Origin: Anaerolineae bacterium
Lineage (GTDB): Bacteria > Chloroflexota > Anaerolineae > Aggregatilineales > Phototrophicaceae
NCBI GenBank assembly: GCA_019912965.1
Contig: JAIOHM010000040.1
Location: 1 to 52,321, forward strand
Direction: 5' to 3'
DNA: 52,321 bases
Part shown: positions 27,610 through 35,316 of the stretch, piece by piece
How positions within the stretch are numbered: position 1 is the first letter of the stretch
Layout of the letters: each line of letters starts with the position of its first letter
The notes under the pieces: model-generated
What the model was told of the DNA's origin: nothing
Database searches by the model: none
The model's input: the letters and a program-made list of their open reading frames with translations, nothing else
Translations under genes and position numbers: made by a program

Positions 27610-28587
27610 TTAGGCATGTATCCCTGCAATGCGGATAACTTCACGGGCAGTCACATCGTCGGTGATGACTGCATTGATATGTTTGCCCCGTAATGCCCCT
27701 AAAATACACGCTGCTTTATATAAGCCGTTGCCAACCCCAACAACCAGGGGGATGTTATGAATTTCATCGAGCGTCAAACCAACAATACATTCGTTCTGGG
27801 GGATAGCAACGAGTTCACCATTGAAATTAATGTGATAGCCACAGAATTCGCCGATTGCACCCGCTTTAGCAATGGCAATTAAGTCGGCATGGTTGATGTA
27901 GCCCGCACGTAACGGAGCTGAATATGCCGGGTCTATCGTTCCTATCCCTGTCAGCAGGATATTCGCTTGTCTTGCCAGATTCAGGGTTCGCTGAATATTG
28001 GGATCGCTTAGTATCGCATCCCTTACGGCGGGGTTTTCCACCATCAAGGGTGAGTGCAAATAATGATGTTGGGCGCCCAGTCGTTCGGCAAAGTTTTGAA
28101 CAAGTGCTACGCCGTCCACCAGAGAGTTTTCATGACCCGATGCTCCGATAACCTGCACAATTTTGACATCTTGCATCTGTCCACGCGCTATAGATGTCGT
28201 GATTTCATAGACAGTGCGCCCCCATGTCACACCAATAATCGTTCCACTGGTGATTAAGGGTTGAACGTACATCGCCGCCAATCGCCCCAGTCGATTAAAT
28301 ACCTGACTGTCAACAATTAATTCAGTATTCAATACATGGACAGATTCCAAGTCAAAATGATGCATCAATTGATCTTCCAATAATTGATGCCGATGAATGG
28401 GGAAATTTATACGAAACTCAATGACGCCCAACTCACGGGCTTCGGTCAACAGGCGTGAAACACTGGAACGTGACACGCCTTTACTTTTCGCAATATCGGC
28501 CTGATCGAGACTCTGTTCATAATATAGTTGAGCGACTTCTGCCAGTAACTGCAAATGCTCATCTGAAATAGTCTTCATAGCCTTCAC
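27610..28587 (-). CDS. SorC-family transcriptional regulator
   Basis: The 325-residue protein has an N-terminal winged helix (LAEVAQLYYEQSLDQADIAK, VSRSSVSRLLTEARELGVIE) and the SorC sugar-phosphate sensing domain from about residue 65 (VTWGRTVYEITTSI, VVQVIGASG, LLTGIGTID, VGVGNGLYKA). Such regulators bind a phosphorylated sugar and control catabolic operons as tetramers. It is the first gene of the minus-strand sugar operon. A dyad of ATTTG-CACAT type starts 1 bp before the start codon, a likely autoregulatory site. Confidence 0.92.
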   Translation of the reverse strand: MKAMKTISDEHLQLLAEVAQLYYEQSLDQADIAKSKGVSRSSVSRLLTEARELGVIEFRINFPIHRHQLLEDQLMHHFDLESVHVLNTELIVDSQVFNRLGRLAAMYVQPLITSGTIIGVTWGRTVYEITTSIARGQMQDVKIVQVIGASGHENSLVDGVALVQNFAERLGAQHHYLHSPLMVENPAVRDAILSDPNIQRTLNLARQANILLTGIGTIDPAYSAPLRAGYINHADLIAIAKAGAIGEFCGYHINFNGELVAIPQNECIVGLTLDEIHNIPLVVGVGNGLYKAACILGALRGKHINAVITDDVTAREVIRIAGIHA

Positions 28588-28617
28588 ATTTGTTCACATC
28601 TGAAAATATGTGCAAAT
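28588..28617. promoter_or_regulatory. Probable SorC operator
   Basis: ATTTG-TT-CACAT and ATGTGCAAAT form an inverted repeat around an 8-nt centre directly before the SorC start; TTCACAT is also directly repeated here. Position fits autoregulation. Confidence 0.45.
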
Positions 28618-28885
28618 TATACTTATACCTCCGCTTTCCTGTCAACAAAGTGGTTGTTTAACATCTGTGAGCGAAGTTGGGCATGGAATACCCAATATGG
28701 AGGTTGAATGAACCAAGAGAGCGACAACGTTGAAACGAGCGTTTACGTAGCTACTACGATGGCTCTCTCGATAACAACGGATTTGTCGTTTCCAATTCTT
28801 TGCGCCTAAAAGGATTGATGTATCAAGCAAAAGATACCTGATGTAGTGCGGGCTTGCCTTTACCAAATGGAGCCTATACAATGGA

Positions 28886-28907
28886 TTATATTATGATCAT
28901 AATCTAA
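28886..28907. promoter_or_regulatory. TetR-type operator before the enoyl-CoA hydratase operon
   Basis: TTATATTA, six bases, TAATCTAA: an inverted repeat that matches 17 of 22 positions of the perfect palindrome before the TetR gene at 31538. It lies 43 bp before the hydratase start, inside the expected promoter. Confidence 0.65.
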
Positions 28908-28950
28908 TGCGTAGGCATCAAGGCACTTTAGCCAACTACAGAGGTATATC

Positions 28951-29919
28951 ATGACAAATAAAGAAAAGCCTCAACTAAAAATAGAAGAGCGTGGAACGAC
29001 GCTGCTCGTTCGAGTAGACGGTGGCAAACACGGCTTATTCGGTCTTGAGATCGCCACCCAGCTAGATGCGCTTGTCGATAGAGTTGACAAAGACCCGCAT
29101 ATTCACGCTGTGGTTTTCACCGGAGCGCGTCCTGGCCGTTTTGTTAGCCATGCTGATGTGCGTTGGTTACAAGAGGGTGGCGCAGAAGTTCCGAATGTTG
29201 GCAGGCGCAGCGCAGGTGCCATCATCGATGTTTCTCATAAAGCCAGTGGCATTAGTGCACTAGACCCGATTGTCCGCAAGACCCCGTTGTGGGGTGGCGT
29301 GCAAGTAGACAGAATGCACGAGTCATTCCTCAAAATGAATCGAAGCGGTGTCATCTATGTCGCAGCGATCAATGGCTCTACACTGGGTCTTGGTGCTGAG
29401 TTTGCGTGGGCGTGCGATTTCCGCGTCATGGCTGACGGCGATTACTTTATCGGTCAGCCCGAAGTATTGCTCGGTATTTTTCCGGGCGGTGGCGGTACGC
29501 AGCGTCTAACACGTCTCATCGGGACACATAAATCCCTGTATGCCATTTTAGAAGGCAAGCCATTCACGCCTCAGCAAGCACTCGCTTTAGGTGCGATTGA
29601 TGAAGTTGTACCGCAAAATGACCTAGTGCCGCGAGCGCTGGAACTTGCCGAATACTTTGGCAGACGAGTCAAAGGCTCAGTCGAGGCAATAAAGCGTGCC
29701 ATTTACTTTGGGGGTTCTGCGACGCTGGAAGATGGACTGCGCGAAGAACACATTGGATTTCTCGGTGTTGCGAAGTCCAAAGAAGGGCAAGAACTCATGA
29801 AGGATTATCTTGAAGCAACCGACGAAAATGGTGAACTACCGTTCTATGATCCCGAAGCATACGCCGAAGGTATAAAGGATGGACGTATGCCAAAGCATAA
29901 ATCCAAAAAGAATTCGTAA
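28951..29919 (+). CDS. Enoyl-CoA hydratase/isomerase family protein
   Basis: The 322-residue protein has the crotonase fold: VVFTGARPGRFVSHADVRWL gives the first oxyanion-hole segment and GVIYVAAINGSTLGLGAEFA the second, followed by EVLLGIFPGGGGTQRLTRLIG with the usual acidic position, and ALALGAIDEVVP. It should hydrate or isomerise an acyl-CoA. An insert of about 40 residues after the first segment and a basic C-terminal tail (HKSKKNS) are unusual. The next gene starts 2 bp after the stop, so the two form an operon, controlled by the TetR-type operator upstream. Confidence 0.88.
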   Translation: MTNKEKPQLKIEERGTTLLVRVDGGKHGLFGLEIATQLDALVDRVDKDPHIHAVVFTGARPGRFVSHADVRWLQEGGAEVPNVGRRSAGAIIDVSHKASGISALDPIVRKTPLWGGVQVDRMHESFLKMNRSGVIYVAAINGSTLGLGAEFAWACDFRVMADGDYFIGQPEVLLGIFPGGGGTQRLTRLIGTHKSLYAILEGKPFTPQQALALGAIDEVVPQNDLVPRALELAEYFGRRVKGSVEAIKRAIYFGGSATLEDGLREEHIGFLGVAKSKEGQELMKDYLEATDENGELPFYDPEAYAEGIKDGRMPKHKSKKNS

Positions 29920-29921
29920 CC

Positions 29922-30923
29922 ATGAAGGCATTCACGATTAATCGATACGGCAAGAATGAATCGCTTCATTTCGCCGATATGCCAATGCCAGACATTGGCG
30001 ATCATGATGTATTGGTGCAGACATACGCGGCAGGAATCAACCGACTCGATTCGATGATTAAGAATGGGGAGTTTAAGTTACTTCTTCGCTATGAACTGCC
30101 CCTCATTCTGGGCAATGATGTTGCAGGCGTTGTGACCAAAATCGGCTCAAAGGTGCAATCCTTCAAAGTCGGTGATGAGATCTATGCGAGACCAGACAAG
30201 GATAGGATTGGCACATTTGCAGAGTACATTGCCATGCATGAACGCGATGTTGCCCTGCGACCAAAGAATATCACTATGGAGGAAGCAGCCTCTATTCCGC
30301 TTGTTGGGCTGACCGCCTGGCAATCACTCGTTGAAATAGCCAATCTCAGTAAAGGCCAGAAAGTCTTCATTCAGGCAGGATCAGGCGGTGTAGGAACTAT
30401 CGCTATCCAGCTCGCTAAATGGCTTGGTGCGACAGTGGCAACAACTGCTAGCCAGAAAAGCTCCGATCTTGTCAAAAGCCTCGGCGCAGACGTTGTGATT
30501 GATTATCAAAAAGACGATTTTGAAACGACACTCAGCGATTATGATGTCGTTCTCCACAGCCAGGATCAAGCAACACTTCAAAAGTCGTTACGCATCCTGA
30601 AACCCGGCGGAAAGCTCATTTCCCTGTCTGGTCCGCCAACCCCTGAGTTTGCAGCCGAAGTCGGAGCACCGCTTCCAGTCAGGCTGGTCATGAAGCTGCT
30701 CAGTCGCAAGACCGTGCAACAGGCTAAAAAATTAGGCGTTGACTATTCGTTCCTCTTTATGAGAGCGTCCGGCGAGCAACTACAAAGGATTACTGCGCTG
30801 GTCGAGACGGGCGAGATACGCCCTGTTATAGATCGCGTGTTTCCATTCGAGCAAACCCATGAGGCTGTCACCTATGTAGAGAGTGCTCGTGCAAAAGGCA
30901 AGGTCGTCACGAAGATTTGCTAA
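29922..30923 (+). CDS. Zinc-free MDR-type NADP-dependent oxidoreductase (quinone oxidoreductase-like)
   Basis: The 333-residue protein is a medium-chain dehydrogenase/reductase: an N-terminal GroES-like domain (HDVLVQTYAAGINRLDSMIK, LGNDVAGVVTKIG) and a Rossmann domain with VFIQAGSGGVGTIAIQLAK near residue 145-165. It lacks the catalytic zinc cysteines, as in quinone oxidoreductases and enoyl reductases. It probably reduces an enone or quinone with NADPH. It starts 2 bp after the hydratase gene. Its stop overlaps the 3' end of the convergent TetR gene by 4 bp. Confidence 0.88.
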   Translation: MKAFTINRYGKNESLHFADMPMPDIGDHDVLVQTYAAGINRLDSMIKNGEFKLLLRYELPLILGNDVAGVVTKIGSKVQSFKVGDEIYARPDKDRIGTFAEYIAMHERDVALRPKNITMEEAASIPLVGLTAWQSLVEIANLSKGQKVFIQAGSGGVGTIAIQLAKWLGATVATTASQKSSDLVKSLGADVVIDYQKDDFETTLSDYDVVLHSQDQATLQKSLRILKPGGKLISLSGPPTPEFAAEVGAPLPVRLVMKLLSRKTVQQAKKLGVDYSFLFMRASGEQLQRITALVETGEIRPVIDRVFPFEQTHEAVTYVESARAKGKVVTKIC

Positions 30924-31501
30924 CTGCCGCTATTTTCAACCAGAGCTAACGCAGCCTTACGTCCGTTTTCAAGCACAAAATCAGATGTTTTTTCGTCAGA
31001 CATTGCGCGCGCAAGTTGCAACGTTCCGACCATCAGCCCGAAAAGCGCGAATACCAATGACCGCACCTGTTCAGCATTGAGCTGTGGGAAATGCACTTGA
31101 AAACTGTCCACGAGTTCCAGCATTCCAGTGCTATACACTTGTTTGGTTGATTCGGGACGACGGACAATTTCGTCGAGCAGTGCCGCTGAAGGACAGCCAA
31201 GCCCACAATGATCGCGGTGTCCGGGCGACAAATAGAGATCGATGATTGCCTTGACCCCCGCAATGTCTTTAGATTGCTCCTGAAAACTTTCAATTTGTCG
31301 CTGTACCTGGTCGGCGATGACGGCTTCAACAAGTGCCTCTTTTGAGGCGAAATGGGCGTAAAAAGCACCGTTTGTTAAGCTAGTTTCTTTCATTAAAGTG
31401 GCTATACCCATCCCGTCTATGCCCTGTTCTTTGAATAGTCTGGAAGAAACATCAATGATGCGTTGATGGGTCTGCTCTTTGTGCGTTGTTGGGTAGCGCA
31501 T
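30920..31501 (-). CDS. TetR/AcrR-family regulator
   Basis: The 193-residue protein has a TetR DNA-binding domain at residues 8-55 (RIIDVSSRLFKEQGIDGMGI, SLTNGAFYAHFASKEALVEAV) and a C-terminal ligand domain (GLGCPSAALLDEIVRR, LVFALFGLMVGTLQLARAM) like that of the TetR_C group near quinone and electrophile responses. It faces the hydratase-oxidoreductase operon tail to tail. The perfect palindrome 37 bp before its start and the near-copy before the hydratase gene indicate that it represses both. A reactive carbonyl or acyl-CoA could be the inducer (inference). Confidence 0.92.
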   Translation of the reverse strand: MRYPTTHKEQTHQRIIDVSSRLFKEQGIDGMGIATLMKETSLTNGAFYAHFASKEALVEAVIADQVQRQIESFQEQSKDIAGVKAIIDLYLSPGHRDHCGLGCPSAALLDEIVRRPESTKQVYSTGMLELVDSFQVHFPQLNAEQVRSLVFALFGLMVGTLQLARAMSDEKTSDFVLENGRKAALALVENSGS

Positions 31502-32126
31502 GATAACGAATGTTCTCCGTAGGCGGCATAGAAATGCTTATATTACGACAGTAATATAATAAATCGGTGAGGATTTTAATTCAAGAGTGCTCGCTATCGA
31601 GTCTTAAACCGACACAGAATTTGAAAGTTTATTACTCCCATCTGGAAGCTGAAAGTGTTGGTTTTCAAACAGGCTGGCAAGATTAAAACGTCTCAAACTG
31701 CCACTGCGATGGTGCTGCTTATTCTGGGTAATCGTGGTTTCCAACAGTCTCCGCCTGCGGGGAAAGAAATTGAGCGATACGGCAAAGCAGTCCCAAACGC
31801 CCCTGCAAATGGTACGTGCTGGCGCAGACAATTAACGGATTGGGGCAACGCAGTTACAACTTCTGGCTGCATTGCCCCCTATATCTAACAATTCCTCAAA
31901 TTTTTCGTTTCTTCCTGTTGTCGTACCGATGCAACCAGTGTATCAAAGTCAGATCATCAAACCTGCTTAATTTTACAGTTTTCGATTAGTAGTTATAGGC
32001 GATTCTTTGTTGATTCAGCGTGCCGCATCTCTATTCCATGTTAAACTATCGCTCAGTGGGAACATGGTGCCGCAAATCAGTTCACAGCCAAACAAGAGCA
32101 TTGGCACATAGACAAGGATTGCCCTC
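31502..32126. other. 625-bp intergenic region
   Basis: Contains the TetR operator near its left end. No convincing gene is present: short open frames at 31604-31831 (minus) and 31655-31888 (plus) overlap each other, lack ribosome sites and match no family I recognise. Decayed coding sequence is possible but cannot be shown. Confidence 0.55.
31538..31559. promoter_or_regulatory. Perfect TetR operator palindrome
   Basis: TTATATTAC, spacer GACA, GTAATATAA: 9-bp perfect arms, 37 bp before the TetR start codon. The near-copy at 28886-28907 defines a two-site regulon inside this window. Confidence 0.75.
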
Positions 32127-32552
32127 ATGTCATTAACCGACCACCAACGCCAACTCGTCACCGCAAGTTTCGCCCGTCTTGTTCCACTTTCCAGTAAAGC
32201 CACCTCGTTGTTCTACAGCCGCTTATGGGAAATCGCCCCGGAGACAAAACCCCTCTTTCACGCCACCGATATGAATCAGCAAGGTATGAAGTTGATGCAG
32301 ACATTGGGTGTCACCGTGCGTTCCCTGCATGACCTCGACAGCATCTCCCTGTATTTGCGCGAACTGGGTCAGCGACATATCCACTACGGTGTCAGCAAAG
32401 ACCATTTCGATCAGGTGAAATCGGCTTTGCTGTGGACGATCAAGGAATGTCTTGGGCGCGATTTCACCCCTGAAACTCAGGAAGCGTGGGACGCAGCTTA
32501 CAATCTCATCGCTTCAATGACCACCAGCGCCTATCAAAAGTCTGGTGAATAA
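32127..32552 (+). CDS. Single-domain globin 1
   Basis: The 141-residue protein is a full-length globin of the bacterial single-domain (flavohemoglobin-like N-domain) type: TSLFYSRLWEIAPETKPLF covers helices B-C, KLMQTLGVTVRSLHDLD helix E, and the proximal His is H84 in LGQRHIHYGV, followed by HFDQVKSALLWTIKECLG (helix G). It should bind O2 or NO; no reductase domain is attached. A hairpin after the gene may end the transcript. It shares about half its residues by eye with globin 2 at 34891, including the YGV block. Confidence 0.92.
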   Translation: MSLTDHQRQLVTASFARLVPLSSKATSLFYSRLWEIAPETKPLFHATDMNQQGMKLMQTLGVTVRSLHDLDSISLYLRELGQRHIHYGVSKDHFDQVKSALLWTIKECLGRDFTPETQEAWDAAYNLIASMTTSAYQKSGE

Positions 32553-32624
32553 GGCTTCGGCATACGGTTTTGAGCAGGCAAATTCATAAAAACCTGTAAA
32601 AAAAGTATTTTGGACGCTGATTGA

Positions 32625-32650
32625 GCGCCCAATAAGCGCTTTTTAGGCGC
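32625..32650 (+). terminator. Hairpin after globin 1
   Basis: GCGCC and GGCGC pair around a loop that itself holds AAGCGCTT and a T5 run; AAGCGC with GCGCTT is an alternative pairing. It lies about 75 bp after the globin stop and is a plausible intrinsic terminator. Confidence 0.5.
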
Positions 32651-32663
32651 TTGCTCCTTAGGA

Positions 32664-32696
32664 TGTGAATTGACATCACAGTGATGGTTCGTTCAC
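32664..32696. promoter_or_regulatory. Nested dyad overlapping a TTGACA box
   Basis: CATCAC-A-GTGATG (32674-32686) is a perfect palindrome flanked by GTGAA (32665-32669) and TTCAC (32692-32696). TTGACA at 32670-32675 could serve as -35; no clear -10 is seen. It precedes the small secreted peptide gene and looks like an operator-promoter. Confidence 0.45.
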
Positions 32697-32720
32697 AGAC
32701 CAAGCTAAGGAGCCATACAA

Positions 32721-32840
32721 ATGAAATCCCTTAAGTCTCTATCCATTGCACTGATTGTTACCACTTTGCTGGTCGGCGCGGCGACTGCGTTTGCAGATAA
32801 TGACCGCCCTGCGGGTGGTGGCGACATCATTGATTCATAG
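32721..32840 (+). CDS. Small secreted peptide, 39 residues
   Basis: AAGGAG stands 8 bp before an ATG that opens a 39-codon frame closed by TAG. The product has a clear signal peptide ([19 protein letters not shown], cleavage near AFA) and a short polar end, [14 protein letters not shown]. The mature part would have about 14 residues. No family is recognised. It lies between globin 1 and the TSP3 protein, downstream of a nested dyad. It may be a real exported peptide or the start of a gene truncated by the TAG at 32838. Confidence 0.55.
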   Translation: MKSLKSLSIALIVTTLLVGAATAFADNDRPAGGGDIIDS

Positions 32841-32950
32841 TCGCCGATCATTGGCTCGGCGGTGGGCAGCCTTCATACTACCTGCCACCTCCAGACCGCA
32901 CTTCGATCTCAAACTCTTGTCCAATTCACAATCCAAGGAAGAACACAGCT

Positions 32951-34762
32951 ATGAAACGCATGATATTTCCACTGTTCTTGCTGGTGCTGGCAGCGCTGGC
33001 CTCTCCAGCAGCGGCGCAGCTTGCGCCCAACCCGACCTCGCCTCCGCCAGTAGTGGATACTGACGGCGACGGCTTGCCTGACAGCGACGATCAGTGCCCA
33101 ACGGTGCCGGGTCCGCGTGAAAATCGCGGCTGCCCGGCTCAGAAACCGCCACCCGCTCCGGTGGACACCGATGGCGACGGCTTGCCTGACAGCGACGATC
33201 AGTGTCCAACAGTGCCGGGTCCACGCGAAAATCGCGGCTGTCCAGTTCAGAATCCGCCGCCCAGCCAACCGCCAGTTAATAACCCACTGCCGAACAACCC
33301 GAACGCGGTCGATCCACAAGTGACAGCGCCTGAGGCGCCGTTCACGCCACCCTTGCTTCCGAATGACCGATGCGTCGTCACACCCCTCCTTAAGTCTAAT
33401 GTCAACGTGCGCGCCGCCCCAGATGCTGCCGCCGCGATTATCGGCAGCCTGTTTCCCGGCGTTATCTATCCCGCCAATGGGATCGTCATAAACGGCGCAG
33501 AAATTTGGCTTCGTCTCGCTGATTACGAAGGCAATGTCGGCTTGATCGGCTTTGCGTCTGGATCGGTGCTGGCGTTCTCCACCGCCTGCCGCCCCATCGG
33601 GGAAGATGCAGTTGCCGGCGGTACATTCAACCCCGCGACAGGTTTTACGGGCAATCCTGCCCCAGATGTAACACTGTGCCATTTGACCGTTGGTTATGAT
33701 GCGGCAACATGGGGTGGCACACAGTCCTACGCTTATGCCGCCTTTTGGTTTGAAGCGGAAGCCGGTACGCCCATCATGGCTGGGACTCAGGTGTGGGGCG
33801 TTATCTGGCGTGATGAATTTCTCATTCAACCAGACTTGTTCCTTCAATTCCCCGATGCCGACAGCGCGATAGCGGTTGCACCGAGCGTGTCGGCGGTCGA
33901 TACCGCGCTGTCGGGCGGCATTGGCGTGGCCGCCAGCATGGGTTGGCCGACCTCCAACGGCGGCATGGTGACGACAGAAAACACGCTCTACCGCTTGACG
34001 GGTGACGTGGATAAAGACGGCGCATGTGGCCCTATTGTGGGGATTGGCGGACTTACATCAGCCGATCCGGGTGTGGTTGAAATGGAATGCGCCACGCAAC
34101 CCGGCACGACGCTGGTCGAAGCCTGCTGGTGTCCAACGAGCAATGCTGACTGCGTGATGCAACTCACCGCCATCTGCTACGGGGGCAGCAGCTACATCGA
34201 AGCAGGACCTGATACCACCGCCTGCTGGTTCGATAAAAACGCCGACACCAATACTGGTGCAGGCAGCACGGGCGCGGGCGTTGGGAAAGTGAATTATTCG
34301 GACATCGGTATGTTCTTCACACCCTGCGAAGACGATCTCTCGGTCTGGTGGATAGATGTTCCTAATCCTTATGCCGATCCGTTTGCGCTGCGCGACATTG
34401 GCAATGGCAGTTGTGCCACATCAGTTGGCGGTATTCAGGTCGCACTCAGCGATGGCAGCGTGCGCTTCGTTCGCGGCAGTGTTTCTGTCGCCGTTGGCGA
34501 TTTGAACATGAACATCCAGAACGATTTGGACTGCGACAACAACGGGGTCTTCGACTACCTGCAAAAGCCGCTTCCCGACTGCCTGCTCGGCTCACTTACG
34601 GACTTACCCAACGGCGACGAAACCCGCAGCGAATCGCCCGAATGGTGGGCGGAACTCTTAAGCCTGACCTGCGGCGGCAGCGACTGGATCATCATGCTGG
34701 AAGTAGATGCTGAGGGCAACGAAGTCGCCACCGACGCCCAATGCGTAGACGACCTCGACTAG
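32951..34762 (+). CDS. Secreted protein with two TSP3-like calcium repeats and an SH3-type domain
   Basis: The 603-residue protein has a signal peptide (about 1-23), two copies of the Ca-binding repeat [20 protein letters not shown] at about 36-63 and 72-99, a proline-rich linker and a bacterial SH3-like segment ([20 protein letters not shown]) near 150-205. The last 380 residues are Cys-poor to moderate and not recognised. The Ca repeats are known as stiff linkers in surface and outer-membrane proteins. The two repeat units are nearly identical in DNA, showing a recent internal duplication. It probably acts at the cell surface; the meaning of its place between two globins is unknown. Confidence 0.82.
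   Translation: MKRMIFPLFLLVLAALASPAAAQLAPNPTSPPPVVDTDGDGLPDSDDQCPTVPGPRENRGCPAQKPPPAPVDTDGDGLPDSDDQCPTVPGPRENRGCPVQNPPPSQPPVNNPLPNNPNAVDPQVTAPEAPFTPPLLPNDRCVVTPLLKSNVNVRAAPDAAAAIIGSLFPGVIYPANGIVINGAEIWLRLADYEGNVGLIGFASGSVLAFSTACRPIGEDAVAGGTFNPATGFTGNPAPDVTLCHLTVGYDAATWGGTQSYAYAAFWFEAEAGTPIMAGTQVWGVIWRDEFLIQPDLFLQFPDADSAIAVAPSVSAVDTALSGGIGVAASMGWPTSNGGMVTTENTLYRLTGDVDKDGACGPIVGIGGLTSADPGVVEMECATQPGTTLVEACWCPTSNADCVMQLTAICYGGSSYIEAGPDTTACWFDKNADTNTGAGSTGAGVGKVNYSDIGMFFTPCEDDLSVWWIDVPNPYADPFALRDIGNGSCATSVGGIQVALSDGSVRFVRGSVSVAVGDLNMNIQNDLDCDNNGVFDYLQKPLPDCLLGSLTDLPNGDETRSESPEWWAELLSLTCGGSDWIIMLEVDAEGNEVATDAQCVDDLD
33055..33250 (+). repeat. Tandem DNA repeat encoding the TSP3 units
   Basis: An 88-bp unit at 33055-33142 recurs at 33163-33250 (offset 108 bp, 36 codons) with only scattered, mostly silent differences. 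This is a young in-frame duplication inside the secreted protein gene. Confidence 0.85.
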
Positions 34763-34785
34763 GTTAATCATCTGATCAACCTTGC

Positions 34786-34808
34786 GCAGAGGGGAATTTC
34801 CCCTCTGC
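34786..34808. terminator. Terminator after the TSP3 protein gene
   Basis: GCAGAGGGGA, loop ATT and TCCCCTCTGC form a perfect 10-bp stem, 23 bp after the stop codon, followed by a weakly T-rich stretch. Confidence 0.75.
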
Positions 34809-34890
34809 TCCTTCTCATCCAAACCGAAAACTGAACCTGACATATTGACCTAACAAACACATTCACGCGCTAAAGGAGCGTAAAAACATC

Positions 34891-35316
34891 ATGTCCCTCA
34901 CAAACGAACAAAAAGCTATCGTCCAATCCACTTTGGGTCAGGTCGCGGATGCCGACCAGCTTGCAGCGCGCTTTTATGACCGCCTGTTCGCCATAGACTC
35001 CAGCACGAAGACACTGTTTCGCGGCGATATGGCCGAGCAGCGCATCAAGCTGATGCAAACCATCGCCGTCGTGGTCGCCAATCTCGACGACCTGAGCACC
35101 ATCGTTCCGGCGATTCAGAGTCTTGGCAAGCGCCATGTGGCTTACGGTGTCACTATCGAACACTGGAACAGCGTGGGCAGCGCCCTGCTGTGGGCACTAT
35201 CCGACGCTTTTGGAGAAGCCTTCACCGACGAAGTGCGCGACGCATGGGCAACCGCCTACGGGTTGATCGCCCAGACTGCGATTGCTGCTGCGTACCCGCA
35301 ACCGGAGGAAAACTGA
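34891..35316 (+). CDS. Single-domain globin 2
   Basis: The 141-residue product is a second full-length globin, equal in length to globin 1 and starting with the same MSLT. Proximal His is H82 in LGKRHVAYGV; helix B-C is AARFYDRLFAIDSSTKTLF and helix G begins HWNSVGSALLWALSDAFG. AAAGGAG lies 15 bp before the ATG. Its stop overlaps the ATG of the next secreted SH3 protein by one base, so the two are coupled. Ligand and partner are unknown; there is no reductase domain. Confidence 0.92.
   Translation: MSLTNEQKAIVQSTLGQVADADQLAARFYDRLFAIDSSTKTLFRGDMAEQRIKLMQTIAVVVANLDDLSTIVPAIQSLGKRHVAYGVTIEHWNSVGSALLWALSDAFGEAFTDEVRDAWATAYGLIAQTAIAAAYPQPEEN

Larger units (their letters stand above)
28588..28950. 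other. 363-bp divergent intergenic region
   Basis: Holds the SorC-side dyad (28588-28617), a short TTGGG/CCCAA hairpin (28677-28695) and the TetR-type operator (28886-28907). A minus-strand 79-codon open frame at 28642-28881 has no ribosome site and no recognisable family, and is not called. Confidence 0.55.

Noticed and set aside
28642..28881. 79-codon minus-strand frame between the SorC and hydratase genes
   Set aside because: No ribosome site, no family pattern, and it covers operator sequence.
31604..31888. Overlapping short frames on both strands downstream of the TetR operator
   Set aside because: No initiation signals and no recognisable domain; likely chance frames.
32664..32680. 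CRP-type site TGTGA...TCACA
   Set aside because: The spacer has seven bases instead of six, and no CRP-like gene is in the window; described only as a nested dyad.
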